Below are positions 24,265 through 33,560 of a DNA stretch of 64,000 nt, piece after piece. How positions within the stretch are numbered: position 1 is the stretch's first letter; each line of letters starts with the position of its first letter. The notes beneath the pieces were generated by a model. The model was given only the letters and a program-made list of their open reading frames with translations, searched no databases and was not told the origin of the DNA. This stretch comes from Miniphocaeibacter massiliensis (lineage in GTDB: Bacteria; Bacillota; Clostridia; Tissierellales; Peptoniphilaceae). The stretch is taken from contig NZ_OCTQ01000003.1 of the NCBI RefSeq assembly GCF_900232905.1, positions 248,001-312,000 on the forward strand, given 5' to 3'. A program made the translations under genes and the position numbers.

Positions 24265-25029
24265 TTATTTTCTATATTTGTTTATTATATTTTTTAGTAT
24301 TTCAAAAGATTCATTGGGGTTTAATGATTTTATATTAGGGAAAGCTTTAATAAATCTTCTATGAATAAAATTAATAGTAACCTTTCCTTTCTCTTTTTTA
24401 TCTTTTAATTCAAACTTTATCTTTTCAGCTTTGCTTTCTATATCTTGAAGAATATTATCAGTAATTCTACTTCTAGCTAAACTAAGTTCATTTAAATTAA
24501 AAGTTTTATTGGCTAAATTTGTAATGTCAAAAACAGCAATAGATGTAAATATAATATCTGCAATAAAAAGTAATGAAGTCAACACAAATATAATAATAAA
24601 TATATAGTAAGGAATATTAGAATATAATTTTTCAAAAAAGGGATGTACAAGTTCTACAAGAAAAACAGATAAAAATCCAAACATTAATAGATTTTTTAGG
24701 CATATTCTTCCTTTTATGTTTAATTTTTCTTTACTATAGTCCCATAATGATAGTTTAAAAACTTTTTCCAGAATAATACTCGTAATATATTCTAAAAAAC
24801 CACATAATAGTGTACTAAGAAAAAATAAAATTAAAATTTTATTTTTGAAATCTGATAATGCAATTATTATTAATATTGCTGCGGCACCATATATAGGACA
24901 GTAAGGACCAATTAAAAACCCCCTGTTTACAACCTTTTTTTCATATAGTGAACAGTAAATACTTTCAACGATCCAACCTAAGATACTATACGTTATAAAT
25001 AGTAAAAACAAAAAAGAAAAACCAGCCAT
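24265..25029 (-). CDS. CmpB-family (PF06541-like) membrane protein
   Basis: The start is ATG 25029 with GAGGAG at 7 nt; the extra 17 codons upstream precede that site. The 254-residue protein has five or six TM helices (about 3-165). It carries the family signature LGWIVESIY followed by VVNRGFLIGPYCPIYG, then a basic cytoplasmic tail. Databases call these putative ABC transporter permeases, but there is no ATPase partner here and no proven function. It is monocistronic. Confidence 0.78.
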   Translation of the reverse strand: MAGFSFLFLLFITYSILGWIVESIYCSLYEKKVVNRGFLIGPYCPIYGAAAILIIIALSDFKNKILILFFLSTLLCGFLEYITSIILEKVFKLSLWDYSKEKLNIKGRICLKNLLMFGFLSVFLVELVHPFFEKLYSNIPYYIFIIIFVLTSLLFIADIIFTSIAVFDITNLANKTFNLNELSLARSRITDNILQDIESKAEKIKFELKDKKEKGKVTINFIHRRFIKAFPNIKSLNPNESFEILKNIINKYRK

Positions 25030-25180
25030 TAAAATCTCCTCAACAGTATAGAAAGTGATTATTTTTTTATAACAATACAAAATTCAATTAAATAATATCA
25101 AAATCTATTATACTATATTATAGTAAGGTATTAATTAAAATTGCTTAATATTTTAGAAATTATATGAAAGAGTAGGAAAA

Positions 25181-26161
25181 ATGAGAAATAAACAGATAAA
25201 AGTTACATATTTTAACAATGAAAAGTATGAAACTATAGAAATGTTAAATATTGACAATATAGAGGAAAGAAAATATTTTAATTGTTGGATAGACATAAAA
25301 GATAATTCTTTTAAAGATTATGCAAAAGATTTGGAAGACAAATTCAAGGTTCATCCTTTAGCAATTGAAGATATAGTAGATGGTTCAAAAAGAACAAAAC
25401 TAGAAAGATTTGATAACTTTGAATTTATAATTTTGCATCCTATTAAACTTGAAGATTCGGTAAAAAAATTAATACATTATGATGATATTTATGTAATATT
25501 AAAGGATAAATTAATAATAACTCTTAGTAATAGCGAGGTAGATATATTTTATGATTTAATAAATAATTTGTATATTAATAAGGTAAATATAGATAATACA
25601 ACAAATAAATTAAATTTTGCAATTATGGAAAAATTGGTAGATAATTACTATGATAATTTTGGAGTTTTGGAAGAAGAAGTTGATAAACTTGATATTCGAC
25701 TTATTAAGGATTATAAATATGATATAATTGATGAACTATACCTTCTACGAAGAAATATGATTTATATGAATAAATATATTACACCTATTAAGAGCATTAT
25801 AAAATATATTTATGAAGCAGGAGAAAATAACAGGAGAGAAGAAGGTAAGTACTATTATAGAGATTTAAATGATGATATCGAAACTATTACAGAAAATATA
25901 GAAGTTTATAAGGATTTAACAACTACTATAATAGATACCATAAATAATAGAGTGGGAGAAAAGACTAATCAAATAACAACAGTTCTAACTGTATGGTCTA
26001 CGATATTTTTGCCTATTACATTTATAACAGGCGTATTTGGTATGAATTTTAAACATATGGATAGCCTAACATGGAAATATGCTTATCCAATATTTTGGTT
26101 AATATCGATAATTATAGTTTTAATTATGGTTTTGTTTTTTAGGAGAAAGAAATGGTTGTAA
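25181..26161 (+). CDS. corA: CorA-type magnesium/divalent cation channel
   Basis: The 326-residue protein has the N-terminal alpha/beta cytoplasmic domain (KFKVHPLAIEDIV at about 50), long helices (about 145-260) and two C-terminal TM helices. The loop between them carries FGMNF (about 286), the universal GMN pore motif. CorA forms pentameric Mg2+ channels. Upstream there is a weak ribosome binding site and no recognisable magnesium riboswitch. The protein ends with a short basic tail as usual. Confidence 0.95.
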   Translation: MRNKQIKVTYFNNEKYETIEMLNIDNIEERKYFNCWIDIKDNSFKDYAKDLEDKFKVHPLAIEDIVDGSKRTKLERFDNFEFIILHPIKLEDSVKKLIHYDDIYVILKDKLIITLSNSEVDIFYDLINNLYINKVNIDNTTNKLNFAIMEKLVDNYYDNFGVLEEEVDKLDIRLIKDYKYDIIDELYLLRRNMIYMNKYITPIKSIIKYIYEAGENNRREEGKYYYRDLNDDIETITENIEVYKDLTTTIIDTINNRVGEKTNQITTVLTVWSTIFLPITFITGVFGMNFKHMDSLTWKYAYPIFWLISIIIVLIMVLFFRRKKWL

Positions 26162-26219
26162 AGCTTGTGTTTATAATGTAAAGCATATATAATATTATGG
26201 GTTTTATTGGAGGGGGATT

Positions 26220-27602
26220 ATGAATAAAGATTATGACATTATTATAGTTGGAGCAGGAGCTAGTGGGGTATTTGCTTCTTATGAATTTACGAAATTAAAT
26301 ATTGATGCAAAAATATTAATGATAGATTCAGGAAATCCTATTGAAAAGAGAATATGCCCTATAAAGACAGGGAAAGTACCAAATTGCATTAGTTGTGTGC
26401 CATGTAATATAATGAATGGATTTGGTGGTGCAGGTACATTATCGGATGGAAAATATAATATAACAAATAATTTTGGAGGGGATTTACACAATTTTGTTGG
26501 TAATGAAGAAGCTATAGAGTTAATGGAATATGTAGATTCTGTTTTATGCGACTTTGATGGACAAGAGTCTAAACTTTATTCAACAGCTTCAACTAACCTA
26601 AAAACTGTTGCTTTACAAAATAATTTACATTTATTAGATGCAAAAGTTAGACATTTTGGAACAGATAGAAACATAGAAATTCTTAAAAAAATGTGTAGTT
26701 ATATAGAAGATAAAGTTGAGATGATTTGGAGAACAACAGTGGATACTGTTGAAAAGAAAGATGATATATTCACTATTACAACAGATAAAGGTGAAAGTTA
26801 CACTTGTAAAGATTTAATTCTTTCAGCAGGAAGATCGGGTTCTAAGTGGATATCGAAAATATGTGAACAAGAAAATGTAAATTTACAAAGTAACAAGGTT
26901 GATATAGGAGTTAGAGTAGAGGTACCAGCAGAAGTATTTAAACATATTACAGATGAAGTATATGAAAGTAAGATAGTATATCAAACACAACAATACAATG
27001 ATTTAGTGAGAACTTTTTGTATGAACCCTTATGGAGAAGTTGTAGCAGAAAATACTAATGGAATAATAACAGTTAATGGTCATGCATATGCAGACCCAGA
27101 ACTTCAATCTGAAAATACTAACTTTGCACTTCTTGTATCAAATACTTTTACAGAGCCATTTAGAGATTCAAATGAATATGGAGAATCCATAGCTAAATTA
27201 TCTAATATGCTTGGTGGAGGAGTTCTTTTACAAAGATTTGGAGATTTAATAAAAGGAAGAAGATCTAGCGAAAGAAGAATGAAAAAATGCTTTACTAGAC
27301 CAACATTAAAAGCGACAGCTGGAGATTTATCTTTAGTAATTCCAAAAAGACAGTTAGACGATATTATTGAGATGATTTATGCTTTAGATAAAATTGCACC
27401 AGGAATGGCTAATGAAGATACATTACTTTATGGTGTAGAGGTTAAATTCTACAATTCTAGGGTAGAAGTAAGCGAGAATTTAGAAACTAGTGTAAAAGGA
27501 ATGTATTGCGTAGGAGATGGCTCAGGTGTAACACATTCACTATCACAAGCCTCAGCAAGTGGTATTCATATAGCTAGAATTTTAAATAGGAAATACAAAT
27601 AG
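26220..27602 (+). CDS. COG2509-type FAD-dependent dehydrogenase
   Basis: The 460-residue protein begins with a Rossmann fold IIIVGAGASGVFAS. It has the family segment KRICPIKTG...NCISCVPCNIMNGFGGAGTLSD (about 43-80) with four cysteines, and a C-terminal FAD-binding GMYCVGDGSGVTHSLSQA. The cysteine-rich segment and GGAGTLSDGK identify the uncharacterised COG2509 dehydrogenases. Substrate and electron partner are unknown; the protein is cytoplasmic. It probably forms an operon with the next two genes, the gap being 18 nt. Confidence 0.85.
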   Translation: MNKDYDIIIVGAGASGVFASYEFTKLNIDAKILMIDSGNPIEKRICPIKTGKVPNCISCVPCNIMNGFGGAGTLSDGKYNITNNFGGDLHNFVGNEEAIELMEYVDSVLCDFDGQESKLYSTASTNLKTVALQNNLHLLDAKVRHFGTDRNIEILKKMCSYIEDKVEMIWRTTVDTVEKKDDIFTITTDKGESYTCKDLILSAGRSGSKWISKICEQENVNLQSNKVDIGVRVEVPAEVFKHITDEVYESKIVYQTQQYNDLVRTFCMNPYGEVVAENTNGIITVNGHAYADPELQSENTNFALLVSNTFTEPFRDSNEYGESIAKLSNMLGGGVLLQRFGDLIKGRRSSERRMKKCFTRPTLKATAGDLSLVIPKRQLDDIIEMIYALDKIAPGMANEDTLLYGVEVKFYNSRVEVSENLETSVKGMYCVGDGSGVTHSLSQASASGIHIARILNRKYK

Positions 27603-27620
27603 ATAGAGGTAAGATATAGA

Positions 27621-28184
27621 ATGGTTACAAGTATTTTTGTAAGAAGGGAAGAAGAAAAAGTACAAATTGAAGCATTGAAGAAGTCCATTAGGATATATTT
27701 CGAGGGTGATGTAGACTATAACCAAAGATTGGATTTTATTGAATATGACATTTCAAAAGATGAAGATTTACTAAAAATATTGGAAGTTTTTGATAATAGA
27801 TATTCAATAGACGAACTAAAAAATCTAAAAAAAGATATAATGATTACAGCTTTCAACAAAGATAGTAAAATAATATTTGTATATGACGGAAGAGGGAAAT
27901 TTACTGATTCAAGAAAGAAAACATTAGAAAATTATCCTGAAAATATAAAACTTGGATATCCATTAGAATATTGGATAGAAAAATGTGGAGAAATAAAAGA
28001 AACTTCTACTGTAGAGCTTCCAACAGCTTTGAAAGATAGTTTAACAGATATTATTTGTGCTAAAAATGGATACACTGTTATAAGAATAATGGATGAAGAG
28101 TTTGACTGGCGTGAAGAAGGAGCTATGGAAAGACTTACAAAAATAATAGATAACTCTAAAAAAGGAACATTTGATTTACAATGA
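27621..28184 (+). CDS. Hypothetical protein upstream of DHFR
   Basis: I do not recognise this 187-residue protein. It has no signal peptide or membrane helix, mixed alpha/beta composition and is acidic. Notable segments are KIIFVYDGRGKFTDSRK (about 92) and a C-terminal DEEFDWREEGAMERL. It lies 18 nt after the COG2509 gene and its stop overlaps the DHFR start by 4 nt (ATGA), so it is translationally coupled to DHFR. The context suggests a cytoplasmic enzyme or accessory protein, but nothing more specific can be said. Confidence 0.75.
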   Translation: MVTSIFVRREEEKVQIEALKKSIRIYFEGDVDYNQRLDFIEYDISKDEDLLKILEVFDNRYSIDELKNLKKDIMITAFNKDSKIIFVYDGRGKFTDSRKKTLENYPENIKLGYPLEYWIEKCGEIKETSTVELPTALKDSLTDIICAKNGYTVIRIMDEEFDWREEGAMERLTKIIDNSKKGTFDLQ

Positions 28185-28705
28185 AATTGACACTTATAGT
28201 AGCTGCAGATAAAAATTTTGGGATTGGAATAAATGGAGATATGCTCTTTTATATAAGTGATGATTTAAATAGATTTAAGGAATTAACCACTAATAATATT
28301 ATAATAATGGGGAGAGGAACTTTTGAAGCACTGCCTAATTCTAAGGAATTACCAGAAAGAATAAATATAATATTATCTAGCAAAAATATAGAAACAAGTA
28401 CTGGAATAGTAGTAGATTCAATTGGAAATCTTCAAAGAAAACTTCAAGAAATAAATCCTAAAAATGAAAAAGAAGAATTTCTAATTGGTGGTGGTAATTT
28501 AATAAAAAATTTATGGTCAAGTATAGATAGAGCATTAATTACAATTGTTGATAAAGCATATACAAATGTGGACACATATATACCTAATATTTTTGAAGAT
28601 AAAGACTTTGAAATAGTTAAAATATCTAAAGAAAGATATGATGAAAAAAATAGATTTTATTACAAATACTATGAGTTTAAAAGAATAAAAGATGTATCAC
28701 TATGA
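28181..28705 (+). CDS. Dihydrofolate reductase, divergent paralogue
   Basis: The 174-residue protein has the DHFR core: VAADKNFGIGINGDMLF at the Met20 loop, ISDDLNRFKEL with the catalytic Asp, IIMGRGTFEAL, NIILSSKN, and FLIGGGNLIKNLW. Trp22 of E. coli DHFR is replaced by Phe (MLFYI). It reduces dihydrofolate with NADPH if active. It is clearly different from the two tandem DHFR genes at 59.9-61.0 kb, so the window encodes three. It overlaps the upstream unknown gene by 4 nt. Confidence 0.85.
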   Translation: MKLTLIVAADKNFGIGINGDMLFYISDDLNRFKELTTNNIIIMGRGTFEALPNSKELPERINIILSSKNIETSTGIVVDSIGNLQRKLQEINPKNEKEEFLIGGGNLIKNLWSSIDRALITIVDKAYTNVDTYIPNIFEDKDFEIVKISKERYDEKNRFYYKYYEFKRIKDVSL

Positions 28706-28723
28706 CTTTAGTGGTACATTTTT
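28692..28723 (+). terminator. Terminator overlapping the DHFR stop codon
   Basis: ATGTATCACT (28692-28701) pairs with AGTGGTACAT (28710-28719), then T residues. The stop codon (28703-28705) is in the loop. Confidence 0.8.
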
Positions 28724-28799
28724 TATTGTTACAAAAAATCTAACTTCAGGGATATATTAAAATGCTATGATATAATATATTTCATAAGGGAGTGATATA

Positions 28800-29861
28800 A
28801 TGTTTTGCCCAAATTGTGGAAAAAAGATACCAGAAAAATCTAAATTTTGTCCCATGTGTGGATTTAATATAAAAGAGTTCTTTGATAATTCGTTTAAAGA
28901 TGAGCCCAAAGAAGAAATGGAAGATTTAGAATTTGAAGAAAAAATAAAAGAAAATAAATTAGAAGATTTATTTGTAGGAAATGATAATTACAAGAAAAAT
29001 ATAGGTGATTCTCCAGTAGAAAATATAAAAAACGAAGAAGTTGTTTATGATAAAGATGGTGTAAATTTTGAAGATATAAAATCTACCATAAAAAATAGTC
29101 AAGATATTGAAGAAATAGAAGATTTAGAATTTGAAGAAAAAATAAATTATTTTGAAGGAGAAAATAAAGATAATAATTATGATGACAAAAAAACTATAAC
29201 TAGAAAAGAATATATAAAGAATATATCTCAATTTAAAAATAAGGTAATTTTAAAAATTAAGTCAAGTCAGAATATAATTCACGCTAAGATAAGGAAATTT
29301 CTTCAAGATTTAATTTTAGAAAAAAATAAATACAAAGACTACTTAATAATATTTACAGCATTAACTATTTTCATACCGTTGATTATTAGATTGAGTGCAA
29401 ATTTTCAAGATGGAAAAATAGGAACAAATATTTTAAAATTTGCTTTTATATTATTAGTTACTATTGTGAATTTATTAGTTACAGCATTGGGACCATACCT
29501 GTCTTTAAAAATATTAAATTTTAATTATATAAAAAATTTAGATAAGAGTACAATAAAATCTGTTGTATTATTGTCTACTGTGATAATATCTGCTGTTAAT
29601 TTAATTATATTTGTAATTTTTGGGCATATAGCAAGTATGGATATGATACTTTCAAATAAATTCACGATAAAAGGCGGAGTTGTAACATTTATTTCTATAA
29701 TATTAAAAACTTATATTATAGAAACTATGATAATAGATAGAATAAAAGAGGAAAAGTACTCTAAGGTTACAATGTCTATACTATTAGGTGTTATATTAGC
29801 TGAAATAGCTTCATTTTTAATAGCTGCACCAATTATATCATTGTTACAAGGTGTAATGTAA
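28800..29861 (+). CDS. Zinc-ribbon multi-pass membrane protein
   Basis: The 353-residue protein begins with a zinc ribbon (CPNCGKK...CPMCG, residues 3-21). An acidic linker follows with a 10-residue direct repeat, EDLEFEEKIK and EDLEFEEKIN (about 41 and 107), which may be a partner-binding motif. The C-terminal half has five or six TM helices (about 180-350). Function unknown. It is related in architecture to the protein at 37680: zinc ribbon, acidic linker, C-terminal membrane part. It lies 11 nt before the PfkB kinase gene and is probably cotranscribed with it. Confidence 0.8.
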   Translation: MFCPNCGKKIPEKSKFCPMCGFNIKEFFDNSFKDEPKEEMEDLEFEEKIKENKLEDLFVGNDNYKKNIGDSPVENIKNEEVVYDKDGVNFEDIKSTIKNSQDIEEIEDLEFEEKINYFEGENKDNNYDDKKTITRKEYIKNISQFKNKVILKIKSSQNIIHAKIRKFLQDLILEKNKYKDYLIIFTALTIFIPLIIRLSANFQDGKIGTNILKFAFILLVTIVNLLVTALGPYLSLKILNFNYIKNLDKSTIKSVVLLSTVIISAVNLIIFVIFGHIASMDMILSNKFTIKGGVVTFISIILKTYIIETMIIDRIKEEKYSKVTMSILLGVILAEIASFLIAAPIISLLQGVM

Positions 29862-29871
29862 AGGAGCGGAT

Positions 29872-30783
29872 ATGATTTATACTGTTACAATAAATCCTTC
29901 TATGGATTTGCTAGTAGAAGTAAATAATTTGGAAAAAAATAAAACAAATAGAATGAATAATGATTTAAGAGTTCCAGGAGGAAAGGCTATAAATGTTGCA
30001 AGAGTACTTAGAAGACTTGGAATGCCATCAGTTGCGACGGGGTTTATAGGGGGATACACAGGAGAATTTATAAAAGAATGGCTAGAGATGGAAGATATAA
30101 AAACATCTTTTATAGAGATTGATGACGAAACAAGAATAAATATAAAGCTGCTTAATCAGGGAATTATTATAAATGGTCGAGGACCAAATGTATCTATAAA
30201 TGAAGTAACAGAATTTCTGTATTTCATGTCAAGAGTTGAGGAAGGCGATACTGTTATAATTACAGGCTCTTTGCCACCATCAGTAGATGATGAATTGATA
30301 GATAGACTTATCCATATATGTAAAGCAAATAAATCAGAATTTGTAATAGATGCAGAACCAGAAAAATTAAAAGAATTTTTAAAGTATAAACCATTATTAA
30401 TAAAACCAAATATTTCGGATGTAGAAAAAATGTTTAAAGTAGAAATAAATTCACAAGATTTAATATTGAAATATGGGTTTAAGATAATAGAAATGGGAGC
30501 TAAACATGCCATAATATCTGTTGGAGAAAATGGAGCTTATCTATTTAGTGGTGAACATGCATTTAGAGGAGAAGGTATAGAAGGAACAGAGGTTAGAACC
30601 GAAGGTGTAAGAGATTCTATGATAGCTGGATTTATATCTACATATATAAGGACAGCAAATTTAGAAGAATCGTTTAAAGTTGCAATGGCAGCTGCTACAG
30701 CTACAGCATTTTCTAAAGATTTGGCCAAGAGAAATAAAATTGAAGAATTGTTTAATAAGGTAATGGTACAAAAGATATTCTAA
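29872..30783 (+). CDS. PfkB family sugar kinase, 1-phosphofructokinase-like, altered GAGD motif
   Basis: The 303-residue protein has the FruK/LacC layout: VTINPSMDLLVEV at the start, VPGGKAINVARVLRRLG (about 37), ITGSLPPSV and the C-terminal PfkB region. The anion-hole motif that normally reads VGAGDS is EGVRDS here (about 243-248). The catalytic Asp is kept, but Ala and Gly are replaced by Val and Arg. Gly at that site lines the phosphate-binding turn, so activity may be changed or lost. There is no PTS gene near. It is 11 nt after the zinc-ribbon membrane gene. Confidence 0.85.
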   Translation: MIYTVTINPSMDLLVEVNNLEKNKTNRMNNDLRVPGGKAINVARVLRRLGMPSVATGFIGGYTGEFIKEWLEMEDIKTSFIEIDDETRINIKLLNQGIIINGRGPNVSINEVTEFLYFMSRVEEGDTVIITGSLPPSVDDELIDRLIHICKANKSEFVIDAEPEKLKEFLKYKPLLIKPNISDVEKMFKVEINSQDLILKYGFKIIEMGAKHAIISVGENGAYLFSGEHAFRGEGIEGTEVRTEGVRDSMIAGFISTYIRTANLEESFKVAMAAATATAFSKDLAKRNKIEELFNKVMVQKIF

Positions 30784-30872
30784 GTGAGAGAAGATATTGT
30801 TATTTACAATAATCAATAATTTGTAGTATATTATACTTATGTTAAAAGAATATACTTTACGGAAGGTGTAAT

Positions 30873-31682
30873 ATGTTGAGTAATAATTTAAATAGAATGA
30901 TTATTGCCATTGGCGCTATAGTATTGGCAATTATGATTGCTCTTGTATTGTCATTTGCCATTAATAAATCTACAGTTAGTAATTTGGAAAAAGAGGCAAA
31001 TGAATATATGCAAGAAGAAGATTATAACTCTGCAAGCACAATTTATTCTAAATTAGTGTCAAAAACTGGAGAAAAAAAGTATAAGAAAAAACAAGAAGAA
31101 GTGGAATTAATTATTAAAGGTTCAAGACAATATGAATTAGGAATGTCAAAAATTGAAAAAAAAGAGTATATAAGTGCTATTAAATATTTCAAAAAAGTAG
31201 ATGAGAAGGATAAGGTTTTTTATGAGAAGGCTCAAAAACAACTAGAAATTGTAGAAAATAAAATTTTATTAGAGGTAGAAGAGGCAATACAAGACGATAA
31301 TACCTATTTAGCTTCTTCAATCTTGAACGATTATATAAGTATAGTTGAAAATAGTCAAAAGGCTCAAGAATTATTGGACTCTTTAAATGGAACGGCAGTT
31401 GAAGAAGATGATGATAAAGAAGAATATGATGAACTAGTATCTGAATTACCTGAAAATCCTAAAGATTGGGTAGGTAAAACTTTTGAGATAAAAACTGGAA
31501 AGGCAAATATTAGGGAAGAGGCTAAGCTAGATAGTGAAGTTATTACTACAATTGCAAAAGGCGGAACTATAGTGGTGGAAAAGATAAAATACGATGGTGA
31601 TAGAATCTGGTGCTATGGAACTATTAAAAGTGCCAAAACAGGAGAAACTTTTAAGGCTTGGTTATCAAGTAAAAATTTATAA
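30873..31682 (+). CDS. Membrane-anchored TPR-like and SH3b domain protein
   Basis: The 269-residue protein has an N-terminal TM anchor (about 9-30). A helical region with TPR-like pairs follows (about 38-165, YMQEEDYNSASTIYSKL and EKKEYISAIKYFKKV). An acidic linker (about 172-188) leads to a C-terminal bacterial SH3 domain (about 200-269, GKANIREEAKLDSEVITTI). SH3b domains commonly bind peptidoglycan. It is probably an extracytoplasmic wall-associated scaffold; no enzyme domain is seen. It is monocistronic, just upstream of the pst operon. Confidence 0.78.
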   Translation: MLSNNLNRMIIAIGAIVLAIMIALVLSFAINKSTVSNLEKEANEYMQEEDYNSASTIYSKLVSKTGEKKYKKKQEEVELIIKGSRQYELGMSKIEKKEYISAIKYFKKVDEKDKVFYEKAQKQLEIVENKILLEVEEAIQDDNTYLASSILNDYISIVENSQKAQELLDSLNGTAVEEDDDKEEYDELVSELPENPKDWVGKTFEIKTGKANIREEAKLDSEVITTIAKGGTIVVEKIKYDGDRIWCYGTIKSAKTGETFKAWLSSKNL

Positions 31683-31735
31683 ATAGGTTATTAGAGAATA
31701 ATAGTATTACTATTATTCTTTTTTTATTAATTAAT

Positions 31736-31784
31736 TTAACATAAATTTTACATATATAATCTTTTTATTTAACAAAGTTATAAT
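31736..31784 (+). promoter_or_regulatory. Pho boxes and promoter of the pst-pho operon
   Basis: TTAACA (31736), TTTACA (31747) and TTAACA (31769) are hexamers on an 11-bp repeat, with the fourth position (31758) degenerate. They match the TT(A/T)ACA direct repeats bound by PhoP in Bacillus. TATAAT (31779-31784) lies 4 nt after the last hexamer and there is no good -35, as expected for a PhoP-activated promoter. Confidence 0.72.
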
Positions 31785-31819
31785 ACTATGTAAGTGAAAT
31801 TAAAATACAGGAGGAAATT

Positions 31820-32659
31820 ATGAAAAAAATTATAAAAAAATTAACAATTAGTTTGGGATTACTTACATTATTAACAGCTTGTGGAAGTTCAGAAAAAGAG
31901 ATGACAGTTATTTCAAGAGAAGAAGGCTCTGGTACAAGATCAGCTTTTGTAGAATTGGTAGGAATAGTTGATAAGGATAAAAATGATATTACAACTAAAG
32001 AAGCAGTAATACAAAATAATACAGAAGCAGTAATGACGGCAATAGAAAAAGACGAAAATTCAATAGGATACATTTCTTTAGGTTCATTAGGGGATAAAGT
32101 TAAAGCTCTAAAAGTTGAAGGCGTGGAAGCTAATGGTGAGAATGTATCAAATGGTAGTTATAAGATTTCAAGACCATTCAATATAGTTACAGATGAAAAA
32201 GTTGAACCAGCTACACAAGATTTTATAAACTTTATATTAAGTACTGAAGGTCAAAAAATTGTAGAAGATTCAGGATATATAAAATCTGTAGAAGATGCTA
32301 AAGAATTTAAGTCAGATAATTCAGAAGGAAACATTGCTATTGCAGGTTCATCATCTGTTACACCAGTAATGGAAAAATTAGTTGAAGGATATAAAAAGGT
32401 CAATCCTAAGGTTAAAATTCAAGTTAACTTGTCAGATTCAACATCTGGAATACAATCTGTAAATGATGGTATAGCTCAAATAGGAATGGTTTCAAGAGAA
32501 TTAAAAGATAGCGAAAAGGGCTTAAAAGATACAGTGATAGCACTAGATGGAATTGCCGTTATAGCCAATAAATCAAATGAAGCAAATGATTTAAAATTAG
32601 AAGACATTAAAAAAATATATTCAGGTGAAGTAACTAGTTGGGAAGAAATATCTAAATAG
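31820..32659 (+). CDS. pstS: Phosphate-binding lipoprotein PstS
   Basis: The 279-residue lipoprotein has lipobox LLTAC (Cys 18). It has phosphate-binding signatures in both lobes: SREEGSGTRSAF (about 32) and AGSSSVTPVMEKLVEGY (about 175), plus NLSDSTSGIQSV. PstS captures inorganic phosphate outside the membrane for PstCAB. The two lobes are in permuted order compared with E. coli PstS, as is common for short Firmicute PstS. It has ATG behind AGGAGG and is the first gene of the pstSCAB-phoU-phoPR operon. Confidence 0.93.
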   Translation: MKKIIKKLTISLGLLTLLTACGSSEKEMTVISREEGSGTRSAFVELVGIVDKDKNDITTKEAVIQNNTEAVMTAIEKDENSIGYISLGSLGDKVKALKVEGVEANGENVSNGSYKISRPFNIVTDEKVEPATQDFINFILSTEGQKIVEDSGYIKSVEDAKEFKSDNSEGNIAIAGSSSVTPVMEKLVEGYKKVNPKVKIQVNLSDSTSGIQSVNDGIAQIGMVSRELKDSEKGLKDTVIALDGIAVIANKSNEANDLKLEDIKKIYSGEVTSWEEISK

Positions 32660-32672
32660 TAGGTGAGAATAA

Positions 32673-33560
32673 TTGGAAACAGAAAAAAGTAAAAAAATAT
32701 TTTACTTCAAAGAAAAATCTTTTAAAAGCATAGCTTTAATATCTACATTTGCATCTATAGCAGCAGTAATAGTTATATGCTTATTCATTTTTCTTAATGG
32801 AGTACCAGCAATAAAAGAAATTGGAGTAAAGGAGTTCCTTTTAGGAACTACCTGGTCTCCAACATCAAATCCTGCAAAATTTGGGATTTTACCAATGATA
32901 CTATCTAGTGTATATGTAACACTAGGAGCTATAATAATAGGAGTGCCAATAGGAATATTTACAGCTGTATTTATGGCTAAATATTGTCCAAAGAAAATAT
33001 ATTCATTTTTATCAGCTGGAGTAAATTTAATGGCTGGAATACCATCTATTATTTATGGTTTTTTTGGGTTAATAGTAATAGTTCCAATAGTAGGTTCCGT
33101 TATAGGAAAAACAGGACTTACTATGTTATCGGCAATAATAATACTTGGAATAATGATACTTCCAACAATAATATCCCTTTCAGAAGCTGCAATAAGAGCG
33201 GTGCCAAAAAGTTTTTATGAAGGTGCAGTAGCTCTAGGAGCAACAAAAGAGAGGGCTATTTTTACTGTTGTTTTACCAGCGGCAAAGTCAGGGATAATTT
33301 CATCAGTAATACTTGGAATAGGAAGAGCAATAGGAGAAACTATGGCAGTTATACTTGTTGCTGGAGGACAAGCTAGACTTCCAAGAGGCTTATTTAGAGG
33401 TGTAAGAACTATGACTATGAACATAGTACTAGAAATGGGTTATGCCGCCGATTTACACAGAGAGGCACTAATTGCAACAGGAGCTGTGCTTTTTGTGTTT
33501 ATATTGTTGATAAATATAGCTTTTGTAATAAGTAAAAGGAGAAAATCAAATGAAAACTAG
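32673..33560 (+). CDS. pstC: Phosphate ABC transporter permease PstC
   Basis: The 295-residue permease starts with TTG at 32673 behind AGGTGAG. It has six TM helices. The ABC permease EAA loop reads YEGAVALGATKERAIFTVVLPAA (first part at about 183), and the PstC-typical LGIGRAIGETMAV follows. The gap after pstS is 13 nt, and its end overlaps pstA by 11 nt, so translation is coupled. Confidence 0.93.
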   Translation: METEKSKKIFYFKEKSFKSIALISTFASIAAVIVICLFIFLNGVPAIKEIGVKEFLLGTTWSPTSNPAKFGILPMILSSVYVTLGAIIIGVPIGIFTAVFMAKYCPKKIYSFLSAGVNLMAGIPSIIYGFFGLIVIVPIVGSVIGKTGLTMLSAIIILGIMILPTIISLSEAAIRAVPKSFYEGAVALGATKERAIFTVVLPAAKSGIISSVILGIGRAIGETMAVILVAGGQARLPRGLFRGVRTMTMNIVLEMGYAADLHREALIATGAVLFVFILLINIAFVISKRRKSNEN

